Assembly (NCBI RefSeq): GCF_947568225.1
Contig: NZ_CANOOQ010000001.1
Location: 1,116,001 to 1,180,000, forward strand
Length of the DNA stretch: 64,000 bases
Origin: Faecalispora anaeroviscerum
GTDB taxonomy: Bacteria > Bacillota > Clostridia > Oscillospirales > Acutalibacteraceae
Reading direction: 5' to 3'
Below the pieces are notes generated by a model that saw nothing but the letters and a program-made list of their open reading frames with translations, made no database searches and was not told where the DNA came from. A program made the position numbers and the translations under genes. This document shows, in pieces, positions 1 to 6,971 of the stretch. Positions within the stretch are counted from its first letter, which is position 1. Each line of letters begins with the position of its first letter.

Positions 1-573
1 CAAATCCTCGCGGGAATAGTTGAAATCGATAAACTGGATCGAACGCTGCACATAGGCATAGCCGGTATCTTTGCGGCAGTTGTGGTCGCCGTGCAGCACC
101 ATCAGCGCAGCGAGAAAGCGCAGCAGCGCAGCAGTCATTACGGCCTCGTTGCTGGGATTCGGCCCCGTTGCGGTGTAAATATCGTTCAGCATGCTCTCTA
201 TGGCGTCATCTGTATCGTAGTGAAACAGCGGCGATTCCTCCGAAAGCCCGGTTTCCTTAACAAGCCGGCTGGCATCCGCGCCGTTGAAGCCCACCCAGCA
301 GTATTCCCACGGCTCATTGTGATCAGCCTGATAAGAGGAGATTGCCCCCGGAACCACGAGAAAACCATCCCCGGCGGAAAGCGTGTATTTTCTTTTCCCG
401 CTGTCAAACGTTCCTTTTCCGGAGAGGATATAATGAATCAGATAATGATCGCGGATTCCCGGCCCCCAGGAATGATCGGGAGCACAGCGCTGCAACCCGG
501 AGCGGTAGACAGCCAGACCCAGGCTATTCTGAAAAGGGGTTCGGAAAGAATGTTTGAACTTTTCATTTTCCAC
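1..573 (-). CDS. AraC-family transcriptional regulator, N-terminal part (cut by window edge)
   Basis: The frame opens at a GTG (573) placed 7 bases after GGGAGG and is still open at base 1, so about 191 residues are visible. Residues ~25-110 form an AraC-type cupin sensor (GKGTFDSGKRKYTL, AGDGFLVVPG, EYCWVGFNG). The last visible stretch, YVQRSIQFIDFNYSRED, is the start of the first helix-turn-helix. Such proteins usually bind a sugar or similar effector with the cupin and DNA with the C-terminal pair of HTH motifs. The target genes lie outside the window, so the effector is unknown. An in-window ATG at 566 is out of frame and was not used. Confidence 0.85.
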   Translation of the reverse strand, partial: MENEKFKHSFRTPFQNSLGLAVYRSGLQRCAPDHSWGPGIRDHYLIHYILSGKGTFDSGKRKYTLSAGDGFLVVPGAISSYQADHNEPWEYCWVGFNGADASRLVKETGLSEESPLFHYDTDDAIESMLNDIYTATGPNPSNEAVMTAALLRFLAALMVLHGDHNCRKDTGYAYVQRSIQFIDFNYSREDL

Positions 574-693
574 CGTATGGCCTCCCCGCTATCAGAAATT
601 TTTGTTCATTCTATTTTTTATTATAAAGCCTGTTACCGGAGGATGCAACGATAAACTTTGCGAAGGACGGCATTTGCTTTCTGCGAAAAAGAA

Positions 694-722
694 TTGAAAT
701 TCCTCAAAGAATCGGGTATAAT
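694..722 (+). promoter_or_regulatory. SigA-type promoter for the OadG-like gene
   Basis: TTGAAA (694-699), 17-base spacer, TATAAT (717-722). Transcription would start near 729, about 33 bases before the ATG. Confidence 0.8.
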
Positions 723-761
723 AATTGTAATAACACTAACAAGAATGGGGATGTTTTTTTG

Positions 762-1217
762 ATGGAGGCTACACAGCTTCAGATTTTCACCGTAATATCG
801 GCAATCGCTGCCATTGCGGCACTGGCCGTGCTGATCGTTTTGCGTGGCACACTGCAAAAGCTGACCGAATTAAATGAGAAACGCGCAAAGGCACTGCGCC
901 AGGCGCCCGTTGCACCTGCTCCTGCTGCCGCTCCCGTTCTGAACCAACCGGCACCCGTTCCGCTTTCTGCCGTTCCCGCACAAGCGGTTCCAGCTGCACA
1001 GACGGCTTCGGCTCCACAGGGAATTTCCGGTGAAATTCTAGCTGTCATCGCAGCCGCGGCTTATGCGCTGTATGAGGTACCGGCCTCCGCGATTCAGTCG
1101 GTTACTCTGGCGGAGCCCGCTCCGCTCATTTTGGCCACTGCTGCTCCGGCCCCCGCTCCCCGTACCCGTTCCGCATGGGCCACTGCCGGTTTGTTGGAGA
1201 ACACCCGTCCGTTCTGA
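762..1217 (+). CDS. OadG-like (sodium-pump decarboxylase gamma) membrane protein
   Basis: The product is 151 residues from ATG 762; a TTG at 759 is the alternative start. Residues ~5-30 are one hydrophobic segment, followed by a charged stretch and a long Ala/Pro linker (~45-90). The C-terminal block contains GEILAVIAAAAYALY and ends SAWATAGLLENTRPF, the layout of gamma subunits of biotin-dependent Na+-pumping decarboxylases. In those complexes gamma anchors the catalytic subunits to the membrane beta subunit. Here it has its own promoter and terminator and no alpha, beta or biotin-carrier genes beside it, so it is an orphan in this window. Family assignment is from architecture; the partner complex is unknown. 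Confidence 0.7.
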   Translation: MEATQLQIFTVISAIAAIAALAVLIVLRGTLQKLTELNEKRAKALRQAPVAPAPAAAPVLNQPAPVPLSAVPAQAVPAAQTASAPQGISGEILAVIAAAAYALYEVPASAIQSVTLAEPAPLILATAAPAPAPRTRSAWATAGLLENTRPF

Positions 1218-1236
1218 TTTGGTTTCTGTTTCGGAG

Positions 1237-1270
1237 GCACCCGGGCCGAAAGGCGCGGGTGCTTTTATTT
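1237..1270 (+). terminator. Intrinsic terminator after the OadG-like gene
   Basis: Stem GCACCCG (1237-1243) with CGGGTGC (1256-1262), then a T-rich tail to 1270. Confidence 0.75.
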
Positions 1271-1283
1271 TGAATCCAACGAT

Positions 1284-1312
1284 TTGCCATTCACAGCAAA
1301 ATAAGGTATAAT
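1284..1312 (+). promoter_or_regulatory. Strong SigA promoter driving the 1319-1565 transcript
   Basis: TTGCCA (1284-1289), 17-base spacer, TATAAT (1307-1312). Expected start is near 1319, exactly where the GC-rich structured stretch begins. Confidence 0.8.
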
Positions 1313-1318
1313 TATTTT

Positions 1319-1565
1319 ACAAGCCGGCCAAAGCGCCGGAACCATCAGCAGCCCAAGGCAGAGGCTCCGGGCTTTCAGGCTGCCTGCGGGCTGCCGGAAG
1401 GCTATGGCAGAACCAGCCTGATATGACAAGGGCAAAAGCCCTTTTCCTGTGCCTTTCGCTTGCCCCATGCGCTGTGCCGAAATATGCACAGGCTTGGGTC
1501 AAAGCGGTTTTCGGTATCGTTGAGCCAAGAGAGCACAGTCGGCTGCCGTACTTTTTTGTTTTTTT
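1319..1565 (+). ncRNA. Candidate standalone structured RNA of about 245 nt, family not recognised
   Basis: A strong promoter feeds a GC-rich stretch with no convincing ORF that ends in a run of T (1552-1565). Pairings seen: a closing helix AGCCGG (1322-1327) with TCGGCT (1539-1544); CCGGAACC (1336-1343) with GGTTTTCGG (1506-1514); a 12-bp arm CAGCCC/AGGCAG (1349-1361) with CTGCCT/GGGCTG (1380-1393); AAGGGC-aaaa-GCCCTT (1428-1443); and CTGTGC/GCACAG (1472-1491). The end-to-end closing helix just before the T-run suggests a self-contained RNA rather than only a pcrA leader. It lacks the signatures I know for tmRNA, RNase P, SRP RNA or T-boxes. 6S RNA was considered, but the multi-hairpin interior does not fit its single long hairpin well. 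Confidence 0.5.
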
Positions 1566-1613
1566 AAAGCACGGAATTGTCCGGTGGTACAGGAATAAAA
1601 TAGGAGGATTGCG

Positions 1614-3854
1614 TTGAATATGTCCATACAGAATAAAGAGCTGCTTGCGCAGAATTTTTCTAAGATGAACCCCAGACAACAGGAGGCCATCCGGCACAAA
1701 GATGGACCTCTTTTGATTTTGGCGGGAGCGGGCAGCGGAAAAACGACCGTTCTGGTCAACCGGGTCGCTCACCTGATCCATGAGGGATGTGATCCTTACC
1801 GGATCATGACGATCACCTTTACGAATAAAGCGGCGGGCGAGCTGAAAGACCGCCTTGTTGCCATGCTTGGGGAGCAGGGCACACAGGTGTGGGCCTCTAC
1901 GTTCCATTCCACCTGCGCGCGCATGCTGCGCCGGGATGCGGACAGGTTGGGGTATACCCCCCACTTCACCATTTACGATACCGACGATTCCCGCCGGGTG
2001 ATGAAGGACTGCCTGAAATCGCTGCAGATCGACGAAAAGGAACTGCCGGTCAAATCTGTTTTGGGTGAAATCGGGCACGCAAAGGATTCTCTGGTAGACG
2101 CGGATGAATACGCCGGCCGGGCCGGGGACGATTTTCGCCTCAAGCGGATTGCAGAAGCGTACCATATGTACCAGAATCGCCTGAAAACCTCCGACGCAAT
2201 GGACTTTGACGACCTGATCTTCAACACGGTTGAGCTGTTCCGTACCTGTCCGGATGTGCTGGAATACTACCAGAACCGCTTTCATTATTATATGGTGGAT
2301 GAGTACCAGGATACCAACCACGCCCAGTATCTATTTGTGTCGCTGTTGGCGAAGAAAAATCAAAATCTATGCGTTGTCGGCGATGACGACCAGAGCATTT
2401 ACAAATTCCGCGGTGCGACCATTGAAAATATCCTGAGCTTTGAAAACACCTTCCCGGGTGCCAAGGTGATTCGTCTGGAACAGAACTACCGCTCTACCAA
2501 AAATATTCTGGATGCGGCCAACGCGGTGATTGAAAACAACACCCAGCGTAAGGGAAAATCGCTGTGGACCGAGAATCCCCAGGGCTGTCCTTTGTATCTG
2601 CACACCTCGTTCAGCGAGCAGGATGAAGCGGATTACGTTGCGACGCATATTCTGGATGGTGTGGCAAAGGGACGCAAATATTCCGACTTTGCCGTTCTGT
2701 ATCGAATGAACTCTCAGTCGAACACCCTCGAAAAAATGATGGTAAAATCGGGTATTCCCTACCGGATTGTCGGTGGCGTTCGCTTTTACGACCGCAAGGA
2801 AATCCGTGACATGCTGGCATATTTGAGCGTAATCAACAACCCCGCGGATGAAATCCGTCTGCGACGCATCATCAATCAGCCCAAGCGCTCCATCGGTGAA
2901 AAGACAATCGCACAGGCGGTGGACATTTCGCGTGAAAACGGTATGCTTTTGTTCGACGTTATCAACAGCGCTGAGGATTTTGAGCCTCTGCGGCGTTCTG
3001 CGGCAAAGCTGCAGGCCTTCGCCAAGCTGGTTCAGGAGCTGACCGAAGCTTCCACCAATCCCGACGTCTCTTTAAATGACCTGTACCAGTTGATTCTGGA
3101 GAAAACCGATTACATCGCCTCCCTGAAGGCGGAAGAGGACGACGCGCAGGACCGCGTGGATAACATCAACGAGCTTTCTTCGAGCCTCATTAAATATCAG
3201 GAAGAAAACCCCGAGGCCTCTCTCTCCGGATTCCTGGAAGAGGTTTCTTTGTTTACCGATATCGACCAATTGGATTCGAACACCGAACAAGTGGTTTTAA
3301 TGACGATGCACTCCGCCAAGGGCCTGGAATTCCCAGTCGTATTCCTGCCCGGCCTGGAGGATGGCCTCTTCCCCGGCATGCAGGCGATCTACAATCCCTC
3401 TGAAATTGAAGAGGAACGCAGACTGGCCTATGTTGCCATCACCCGCGCCCGTGAGGAGCTGCACCTGACGAACGCGGAAAGCCGCATGATCTTCGGCTCC
3501 ACTTCGCGCAATAAGCCGTCACGCTTTTTAAATGAGATTCCGGAGGAGCTTGTGGAACGCACTCGTTCCAGATCGTGGAAAAAGCCCGAGCCGGGTACAG
3601 ATCTGCCTACTTCGGCCTACGAAGCCCGTACCGTTTCCATTCATGCAGCGCGCCAGTTTGGCCCGGTAGACATTCCCCCGCATAAATCCGCCCAGAGTTA
3701 TCAGCCGGGCGACCGGGTCGAGCATAAGACCTTCGGAGCCGGAAAGATTCTCTCCGTTACGCCTATGGGCAACGACAATCTGCTTGAGATTGAGTTTCAA
3801 CAGGTCGGCACCAAAAAGCTGATGTCTAATTTTGCCCGCCTGGCAAAGCTGTAA
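1614..3854 (+). CDS. pcrA: ATP-dependent DNA helicase PcrA (UvrD/Rep family)
   Basis: A 746-residue superfamily 1 helicase that unwinds DNA 3'-5' in repair, plasmid replication and removal of stalled RNA polymerase. Motifs run in order: Walker A AGAGSGKTT (~40), the Ia segment FTNKAA, DEYQDTNHAQ (motif II, ~225), DDDQSIYKFRGA (III), QNYRST (IV), MTMHSAKGLEFPVVFLPG (V, ~560) and VAITRARE (VI). The last ~55 residues form the Tudor-like domain (GDRVEHKTFGAGKI) that contacts RNA polymerase in Bacillus PcrA. TTG 1614 sits 6 bases after AGGAGG and is the best-placed start; ATG 1620 is 12 bases away. It lies 48 bases downstream of the candidate RNA's T-run. Confidence 0.97.
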   Translation: MNMSIQNKELLAQNFSKMNPRQQEAIRHKDGPLLILAGAGSGKTTVLVNRVAHLIHEGCDPYRIMTITFTNKAAGELKDRLVAMLGEQGTQVWASTFHSTCARMLRRDADRLGYTPHFTIYDTDDSRRVMKDCLKSLQIDEKELPVKSVLGEIGHAKDSLVDADEYAGRAGDDFRLKRIAEAYHMYQNRLKTSDAMDFDDLIFNTVELFRTCPDVLEYYQNRFHYYMVDEYQDTNHAQYLFVSLLAKKNQNLCVVGDDDQSIYKFRGATIENILSFENTFPGAKVIRLEQNYRSTKNILDAANAVIENNTQRKGKSLWTENPQGCPLYLHTSFSEQDEADYVATHILDGVAKGRKYSDFAVLYRMNSQSNTLEKMMVKSGIPYRIVGGVRFYDRKEIRDMLAYLSVINNPADEIRLRRIINQPKRSIGEKTIAQAVDISRENGMLLFDVINSAEDFEPLRRSAAKLQAFAKLVQELTEASTNPDVSLNDLYQLILEKTDYIASLKAEEDDAQDRVDNINELSSSLIKYQEENPEASLSGFLEEVSLFTDIDQLDSNTEQVVLMTMHSAKGLEFPVVFLPGLEDGLFPGMQAIYNPSEIEEERRLAYVAITRAREELHLTNAESRMIFGSTSRNKPSRFLNEIPEELVERTRSRSWKKPEPGTDLPTSAYEARTVSIHAARQFGPVDIPPHKSAQSYQPGDRVEHKTFGAGKILSVTPMGNDNLLEIEFQQVGTKKLMSNFARLAKL

Positions 3855-3977
3855 GTACTGCGTAAAAGACGGAACAGGCCGTCCCCAGCAGATCGGCCAT
3901 GCTGCGGCAAGACGCCGAAAAAACAACGCGCGGGCAATATTGTCCATGCTGCTGTTCTTTATCATAATTACCGTGTA

Positions 3978-4003
3978 ACAAAATTGAATCTGAGCCATAA
4001 AAT
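3978..4003 (+). promoter_or_regulatory. SigK/SigE-like (mother-cell) promoter of the split gene
   Basis: AC (3978-3979), 16 bases, then CATAAAAT (3996-4003), matching the SigK pattern AC-N16-CATAnnnT; the -10 core is shared with SigE. It lies 45 bases before the split gene's ATG. No good SigA promoter is seen here. The match is by eye and short, so it needs testing. Confidence 0.5.
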
Positions 4004-4047
4004 GTTATAGAGAACATGGGAAATTAACCTGTTAGGAGGAACATTTT

Positions 4048-4152
4048 ATGGCTCAAGATTTTAATATCGCGTCCGATGAGCGCGCAACTGGATGCTTTAA
4101 AGAAGCTGTTTGCATTGACGCCATGCGTATCTATGATTCATGCAGCGAATAA
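4048..4152 (+). pseudogene. 5' part of a Cys-rich protein gene, interrupted by the 4149-9537 element
   Basis: A strong AGGAGGA (4034-4040) stands 7 bases before ATG 4048. The frame reads MAQDFNIASDERATGCFKEA, then VCIDAMRIYDSCS, and stops at TAA 4150-4152 after 34 codons; the last sense codon and the stop are already inside or across the element boundary. The remaining 239 codons resume in frame at 9536. Joining the two at the shared GA gives SCS-DKDCLEDLRVYF and a 272-residue protein. I recall intact clostridial proteins of this type with CFKEAVCIDA and SDKDCLEDL blocks but no established function. The SigK-like promoter suggests a spore-stage role, which is inference. Confidence 0.85.
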
Positions 4153-4166
4153 GAGTGTGCAGGTTA
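4129..4166. other. attL: left junction of the recombinase element
   Basis: Host gene sequence runs to GA at 4147-4148, the proposed 2-bp crossover. The element-side arm ATAAGAGTGTGCAGGTTA (4149-4166) matches the reverse complement of the right-end arm (9518-9535) at 14 of 18 positions. The boundary was set by where the host reading frame rejoins. Confidence 0.8.
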
Positions 4167-4172
4167 TAGAAC

Positions 4173-4217
4173 AGCCCACCCTTACCGGGTCATTCCGGTA
4201 AGGGTGGGCTTATTTTT
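4173..4217 (+). terminator. Perfect 16-bp hairpin terminator just inside the element
   Basis: AGCCCACCCTTACCGG (4173-4188) pairs perfectly with 4195-4210 around a 6-base loop, followed by TTATTTTT. It would stop transcription entering from the truncated host gene in the integrated state. It also lies behind the convergent prenyltransferase gene but lacks a U-run on that strand. Confidence 0.85.
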
Positions 4218-4233
4218 AATGATAAGAACGAGC

Positions 4234-4890
4234 TTAGCCTCCCAACGTCACATCCTGCTTCTGGTACCAATCCAGCGCCTGATATAAATCATTCGGGCTA
4301 AAATCCGGCCACATTTTATCCAGAACATAAAAGTCAGCGTAAATGGATTGCACCGGCAGAAAGCCGCTCAAACGCCTTCGATCTCCCCAGCGTACGATTA
4401 AGTCAATTCTTGAAATTTCGGAAGATGCAATTCTTTGGCTCAGCTTCCTGTTCCCGAAAGAACGGTTCTCCAATGAATGATTCAGATCCCATTCCCACCC
4501 ATAATTGACCAGAAAATTAACTTTGATCAGCCCTTTGCCTAAAGTGACACGTTTGGTATAGGGGATCAGCTCGCGCGGAAATAACGGTGAATCGGTATTC
4601 CCGACCACCAGCAGGTTTGCATCGTATTGAGAAAGTTCCAACACCGCATCAACACAGGCCTTCTGAAAAGCCCGTGTCTGCACGGAGGGGCGCTTTGTGT
4701 TATCCTGTGTAAATCCATAAAAGGTGATTTCTTTTACTCCCAGCCCAACGCATTGCTGGTAAAGCTCGAAACCCGGCCGAATTCCATGAGAATAACCATC
4801 TTCTTTCTGCATCCCCTTGCTTTGCGCCCACCGTCTGTTTCCGTCCGGAATAATGCCGATATGTTGAGGCAGCCTTTGAAATGTTTGCAT
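4234..4890 (-). CDS. Element-borne cis-prenyltransferase (undecaprenyl diphosphate synthase family)
   Basis: A 218-residue protein, shorter than the usual ~250. Residues 12-22 read GIIPDGNRRWA, the substrate-binding P-loop with catalytic Asp16. Near the C terminus, DLIVRWGDRRRLSGFLPVQ then YADFY and WPDFSPNDL match the family's RTGGE-x-RLSNF, YAELY and WPDF signature. Such enzymes chain isopentenyl diphosphate in cis to make polyprenyl carriers for cell wall or other glycans. A housekeeping uppS should exist elsewhere, so this copy may make a stage-specific lipid; that is inference. ATG 4890 follows GTGAAAGGGA. The family-typical acidic E in RTGGE is replaced (RWGDR), which could alter Mg2+ or product properties. 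Confidence 0.85.
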   Translation of the reverse strand: MQTFQRLPQHIGIIPDGNRRWAQSKGMQKEDGYSHGIRPGFELYQQCVGLGVKEITFYGFTQDNTKRPSVQTRAFQKACVDAVLELSQYDANLLVVGNTDSPLFPRELIPYTKRVTLGKGLIKVNFLVNYGWEWDLNHSLENRSFGNRKLSQRIASSEISRIDLIVRWGDRRRLSGFLPVQSIYADFYVLDKMWPDFSPNDLYQALDWYQKQDVTLGG

Positions 4891-4966
4891 TATTACAATT
4901 CCCTTTCACCTACTAAAATATAGTATTATAATTTAACAAATTGAAGCAAACTATTCTCAAAAGCAA

Positions 4967-5010
4967 AAACAAAAATCCCCGCAGCCTGAATTGAAGTTCC
5001 GGCTGCGGGA
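4967..5010 (-). terminator. Intrinsic terminator after the cupin gene
   Basis: On the minus strand, TCCCGCAGCC (5010-5001) pairs with GGCTGCGGGGA (4986-4976) and is followed by TTTTTG. It separates the cupin transcript from the prenyltransferase gene downstream. Confidence 0.75.
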
Positions 5011-5155
5011 CGATTCTTTTTATTTTCCGCCCGCCGCTTGATCGCTTTACTCAAGGCATAAAAAAGCGGGGGCAGGATATCCCCTCTGCCTGCATTCAAA
5101 GGGCAAGCCCCCATACACGACGGATATTGTAAAGACAGATTCGTGTTTTTTTCTG

Positions 5156-5635
5156 TCAATAGCCATTCGCTTTCTTTTCTCCCGCTTGCTGTTCAGAGGA
5201 GAATGCGTCAGCTTTTGTCTTATGGACAGTACCGCGCGGATGATGAGGAGGAGCGTAAACCGTATAAAGTTTTAACGGCGTGTTTCCATCATTAATCAAA
5301 TTATGCCATGTGCCCGCCGGTACAAAGATTGCGCAGCCTGAAGAAACTTTTTTCTGAAAGCTGAGGTTTTCTTTACTATTTCCCATTTTTACAATACCGT
5401 TTCCTTGCTCAATACGTAAAAATTGATCTGTATCAGGGTGAATTTCCAGACCGATATCTCCTCCAACCCGAATGCTCATCAGTGTTACCTGCAGGTAATT
5501 CCCTGTCCATAACGCGGTACGGTAATTGTTATTTTGATCGGTAACCGCTTGAATATTAACTACATACGGCTGCGGGCCAGCATCTTTTATTTCACAATCG
5601 CTATTGCAACAGGAATGATTGCATCTATGATTCAT
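5156..5635 (-). CDS. Element-borne cupin protein with Cys-rich N terminus
   Basis: 159 residues from ATG 5635, which has GGGG 9 bases upstream; an in-frame ATG at 5671 has no ribosome site and lies inside the promoter. The N terminus is MNHRCNHSCCNSDCEIKD, with five cysteines in the first 14 residues. The cupin follows: GLEIHPDTDQFLRIEQGNG (~70-90) and FVPAGTWHNLINDGNTPLK (~110-130), with His/Asp/His positions that can hold a metal. Single-domain cupins of this kind may be enzymes or structural proteins. The Cys-rich tail would suit disulfide cross-linking in a spore layer, which is inference. It has a SigK-like promoter. Confidence 0.8.
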   Translation of the reverse strand: MNHRCNHSCCNSDCEIKDAGPQPYVVNIQAVTDQNNNYRTALWTGNYLQVTLMSIRVGGDIGLEIHPDTDQFLRIEQGNGIVKMGNSKENLSFQKKVSSGCAIFVPAGTWHNLINDGNTPLKLYTVYAPPHHPRGTVHKTKADAFSSEQQAGEKKANGY

Positions 5636-5658
5636 ACACCATTTCCCCTTTCTTTCAC

Positions 5659-5684
5659 ATATTATGTTCAAAAATGTAATAAGT
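5659..5684 (-). promoter_or_regulatory. SigK/SigE-like promoter of the cupin gene
   Basis: On the minus strand: AC (5684-5683), 16 bases, CATAATAT (5666-5659), then the ribosome site. Same AC-N16-CATAnnnT pattern as at 3978 and 5892. Confidence 0.5.
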
Positions 5685-5697
5685 GTATAATAACCAA

Positions 5698-5725
5698 AGA
5701 GTACCCAGCATTTGCTGGGTACTCT
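5698..5725. terminator. Perfect 13-bp hairpin between divergent cargo units
   Basis: AGAGTACCCAGCA (5698-5710), a 2-base loop, and TGCTGGGTACTCT (5713-5725). The T content after it is weak on both strands. It could be an insulator or terminator upstream of the cupin promoter. Confidence 0.4.
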
Positions 5726-5891
5726 TCTCTAAATATTCAAAATATACCGCCGGAAATTCAGTTCTCATCATCAGCTTTGACAAACCGTATGTTTTCTGGG
5801 ACACATATGGCTGCCTTTGCTGCGTTCAAATCGATGAGATGTTTTTCGCAGAAATGCTTTTGTTAGAATGCCTTTACTAAGAAATGAATGG

Positions 5892-5917
5892 ACGAGTTAA
5901 GACCACCAGCATATTAT
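5892..5917 (+). promoter_or_regulatory. SigK/SigE-like promoter of the 5949 small gene
   Basis: AC (5892-5893), 16 bases, CATATTAT (5910-5917), 31 bases before the GTG start. Confidence 0.5.
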
Positions 5918-5948
5918 GTACTAAACACTTAAAAAGGAGGCAAGAAAC

Positions 5949-6164
5949 GTGGCAAGAACATCAGCTGATTTTTGGAATGAAAGAGTTTCAAGTAACAGTG
6001 AGAGTGCAAATGGCTGTAATAATCACAATAACAATGGATCCAACTGTGACCGTGAAAGTTCGAGAGCATTGAAAAGCATTCTGTCCCAGTTGGATGATCT
6101 CAATAATTCAGATTTACGTTTGCTTAATAACGTAATTGAAAGATTATTGTGCGAACGCAGGTGA
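5949..6164 (+). CDS. Small Asn/Ser-rich protein, unknown function
   Basis: 71 residues from GTG 5949, 8 bases after AAGGAGG. The first half is low-complexity and Asn/Ser-rich (residues ~14-36, including NNHNNNGSNCD). The second half is predicted helical (SILSQLDDLNNSDLRLLNNV). No membrane segment or signal peptide is seen. It is the first gene after a SigK-like promoter and is closed by a perfect terminator, so it is a one-gene unit. I do not recognise the family. A spore-associated small protein is possible from context only; a recombination directionality factor is another possibility because it sits in a recombinase element. Confidence 0.65.
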   Translation: MARTSADFWNERVSSNSESANGCNNHNNNGSNCDRESSRALKSILSQLDDLNNSDLRLLNNVIERLLCERR

Positions 6165-6200
6165 TGAAAGCAATAAAGGCCAATTTATTCTTATATTAAA

Positions 6201-6244
6201 AAAAATCCGTACTTATCCGTTAGGATAAGTACGGATTTTTTTTT
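6201..6244 (+). terminator. Perfect 18-bp intrinsic terminator
   Basis: 6201-6218 pairs without mismatch with 6223-6240 around a GTTA loop and ends in a long T-run. A-rich 5' and T-rich 3' flanks make it work in both directions. Confidence 0.9.
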
Positions 6245-6381
6245 AATCGCCATTTTTCTCGACTGTTTTCCATTCATTGAAAAAACAGTTTGAAATACCT
6301 TTTCAACCATTCTATCATTTACATAAGATCAGTTCATTCCAAAATAAAAAACGCAGAATAATATGGAGTGAGGTGAATGAT

Positions 6382-6594
6382 ATGCTAAAAGACTGTACTC
6401 CAGAAGAATTATCATATTTATCCACAACCTTTGCGGTAGCGATTTCAAAAGATCAGGATATCCATTCCTTGAGAGTGTTGTGCAGCTTTTTTGCAAATGT
6501 CATTGCCATCATTAATATGATCATTAATCAGCGCCAACTCATCGATCGGAATATCAATAATTCGTTTGATATAAATAAGAACGACGGATGTTAG
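6382..6594 (+). CDS. Small hydrophobic protein, unknown (possibly DUF6774-like)
   Basis: 70 residues from ATG 6382 after GGAGTGAGGTGA; the open frame extends upstream to 6277 but only this start has a ribosome site. MLKDCTPEELSYLSTTFAVA is followed by a hydrophobic helix (LRVLCSFFANVIAIINMII, residues ~30-48) and a polar Asn-rich tail. The layout reminds me of short Firmicutes proteins in which a charged helix precedes a CxF-VIxIIN helix (DUF6774-like), but I am not certain. It is an element cargo gene on the same strand as its small neighbours and has no terminator of its own. Confidence 0.6.
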   Translation: MLKDCTPEELSYLSTTFAVAISKDQDIHSLRVLCSFFANVIAIINMIINQRQLIDRNINNSFDINKNDGC

Positions 6595-6735
6595 CGTTGC
6601 TACTCCTTTTTTCACCTCCACCCTTAGATTTCCAAATTTTTATACTCGATTCTATTTTCATACAGCCTGTTAATTCACACCAGCGACACATCTTTAATGT
6701 ATTATGTTAACAAATAGAGTAATGGAGGTCTGAAC

Positions 6736-6891
6736 ATGAGCCAACATGCAAAAGCAGCCCTGCAAAGCAAGTTAATGGTGTATTCGGTGTGCTACCAAGA
6801 AGCCAAGAAAACAAAAGACCTGAAACGAATGGTGCTTCTTGGAACAATCATCAGCGACTTAAAAAACGAAATATCCATTTTGGTAGATTAG
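6736..6891 (+). CDS. Small two-helix protein, unknown
   Basis: 51 residues from ATG 6736, 7 bases after GGAGG, and closed by a terminator. The sequence is Lys-rich and predicted as two helices (KAALQSKLMVYSVCYQEAKK and KRMVLLGTIISDLKNEISIL). It resembles Spo0E-type small phosphatases in size and helix pairing, but the SQELD signature is absent. No function can be assigned. It is too short for many gene finders, yet the ribosome site and terminator frame it well. Confidence 0.65.
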   Translation: MSQHAKAALQSKLMVYSVCYQEAKKTKDLKRMVLLGTIISDLKNEISILVD

Positions 6892-6895
6892 GAAA

Positions 6896-6930
6896 CGGCT
6901 CTTGCTTTGCGGCGGGAGCCGCTTTTATTT
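6896..6930 (+). terminator. Intrinsic terminator after the 51-residue gene
   Basis: CGGCTC (6896-6901) pairs with GAGCCG (6916-6921), followed by CTTTTATTT. Confidence 0.75.
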
Positions 6931-6971
6931 CTGCGTTCGTTGCTGAGCCGGGGCCATGACATTCAGGCTTC

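Noticed and set aside
1319..1565. 6S, RNase P, SRP or tmRNA identity for the RNA
   Set aside because: CCTGATATG resembles a 6S segment, but the rest is multi-hairpin rather than one long hairpin, and conserved blocks of the others are missing.
1317..2321. 334-codon minus-strand frame across the RNA and pcrA start
   Set aside because: It overlaps pcrA and the structured RNA, has no ribosome site and no recognisable domain.
4926..5159. 77-codon frame overlapping the cupin stop
   Set aside because: TTG start without a ribosome site, and the frame reads straight through the cupin terminator hairpin.
5884..6072. 62-codon frame overlapping the 5949 gene
   Set aside because: It begins inside the promoter and lacks a ribosome site; AAGGAGG points to GTG 5949 in another frame.
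6736..6891. Spo0E-like phosphatase
   Set aside because: Size and helix pairing fit, but the SQELD signature is missing.
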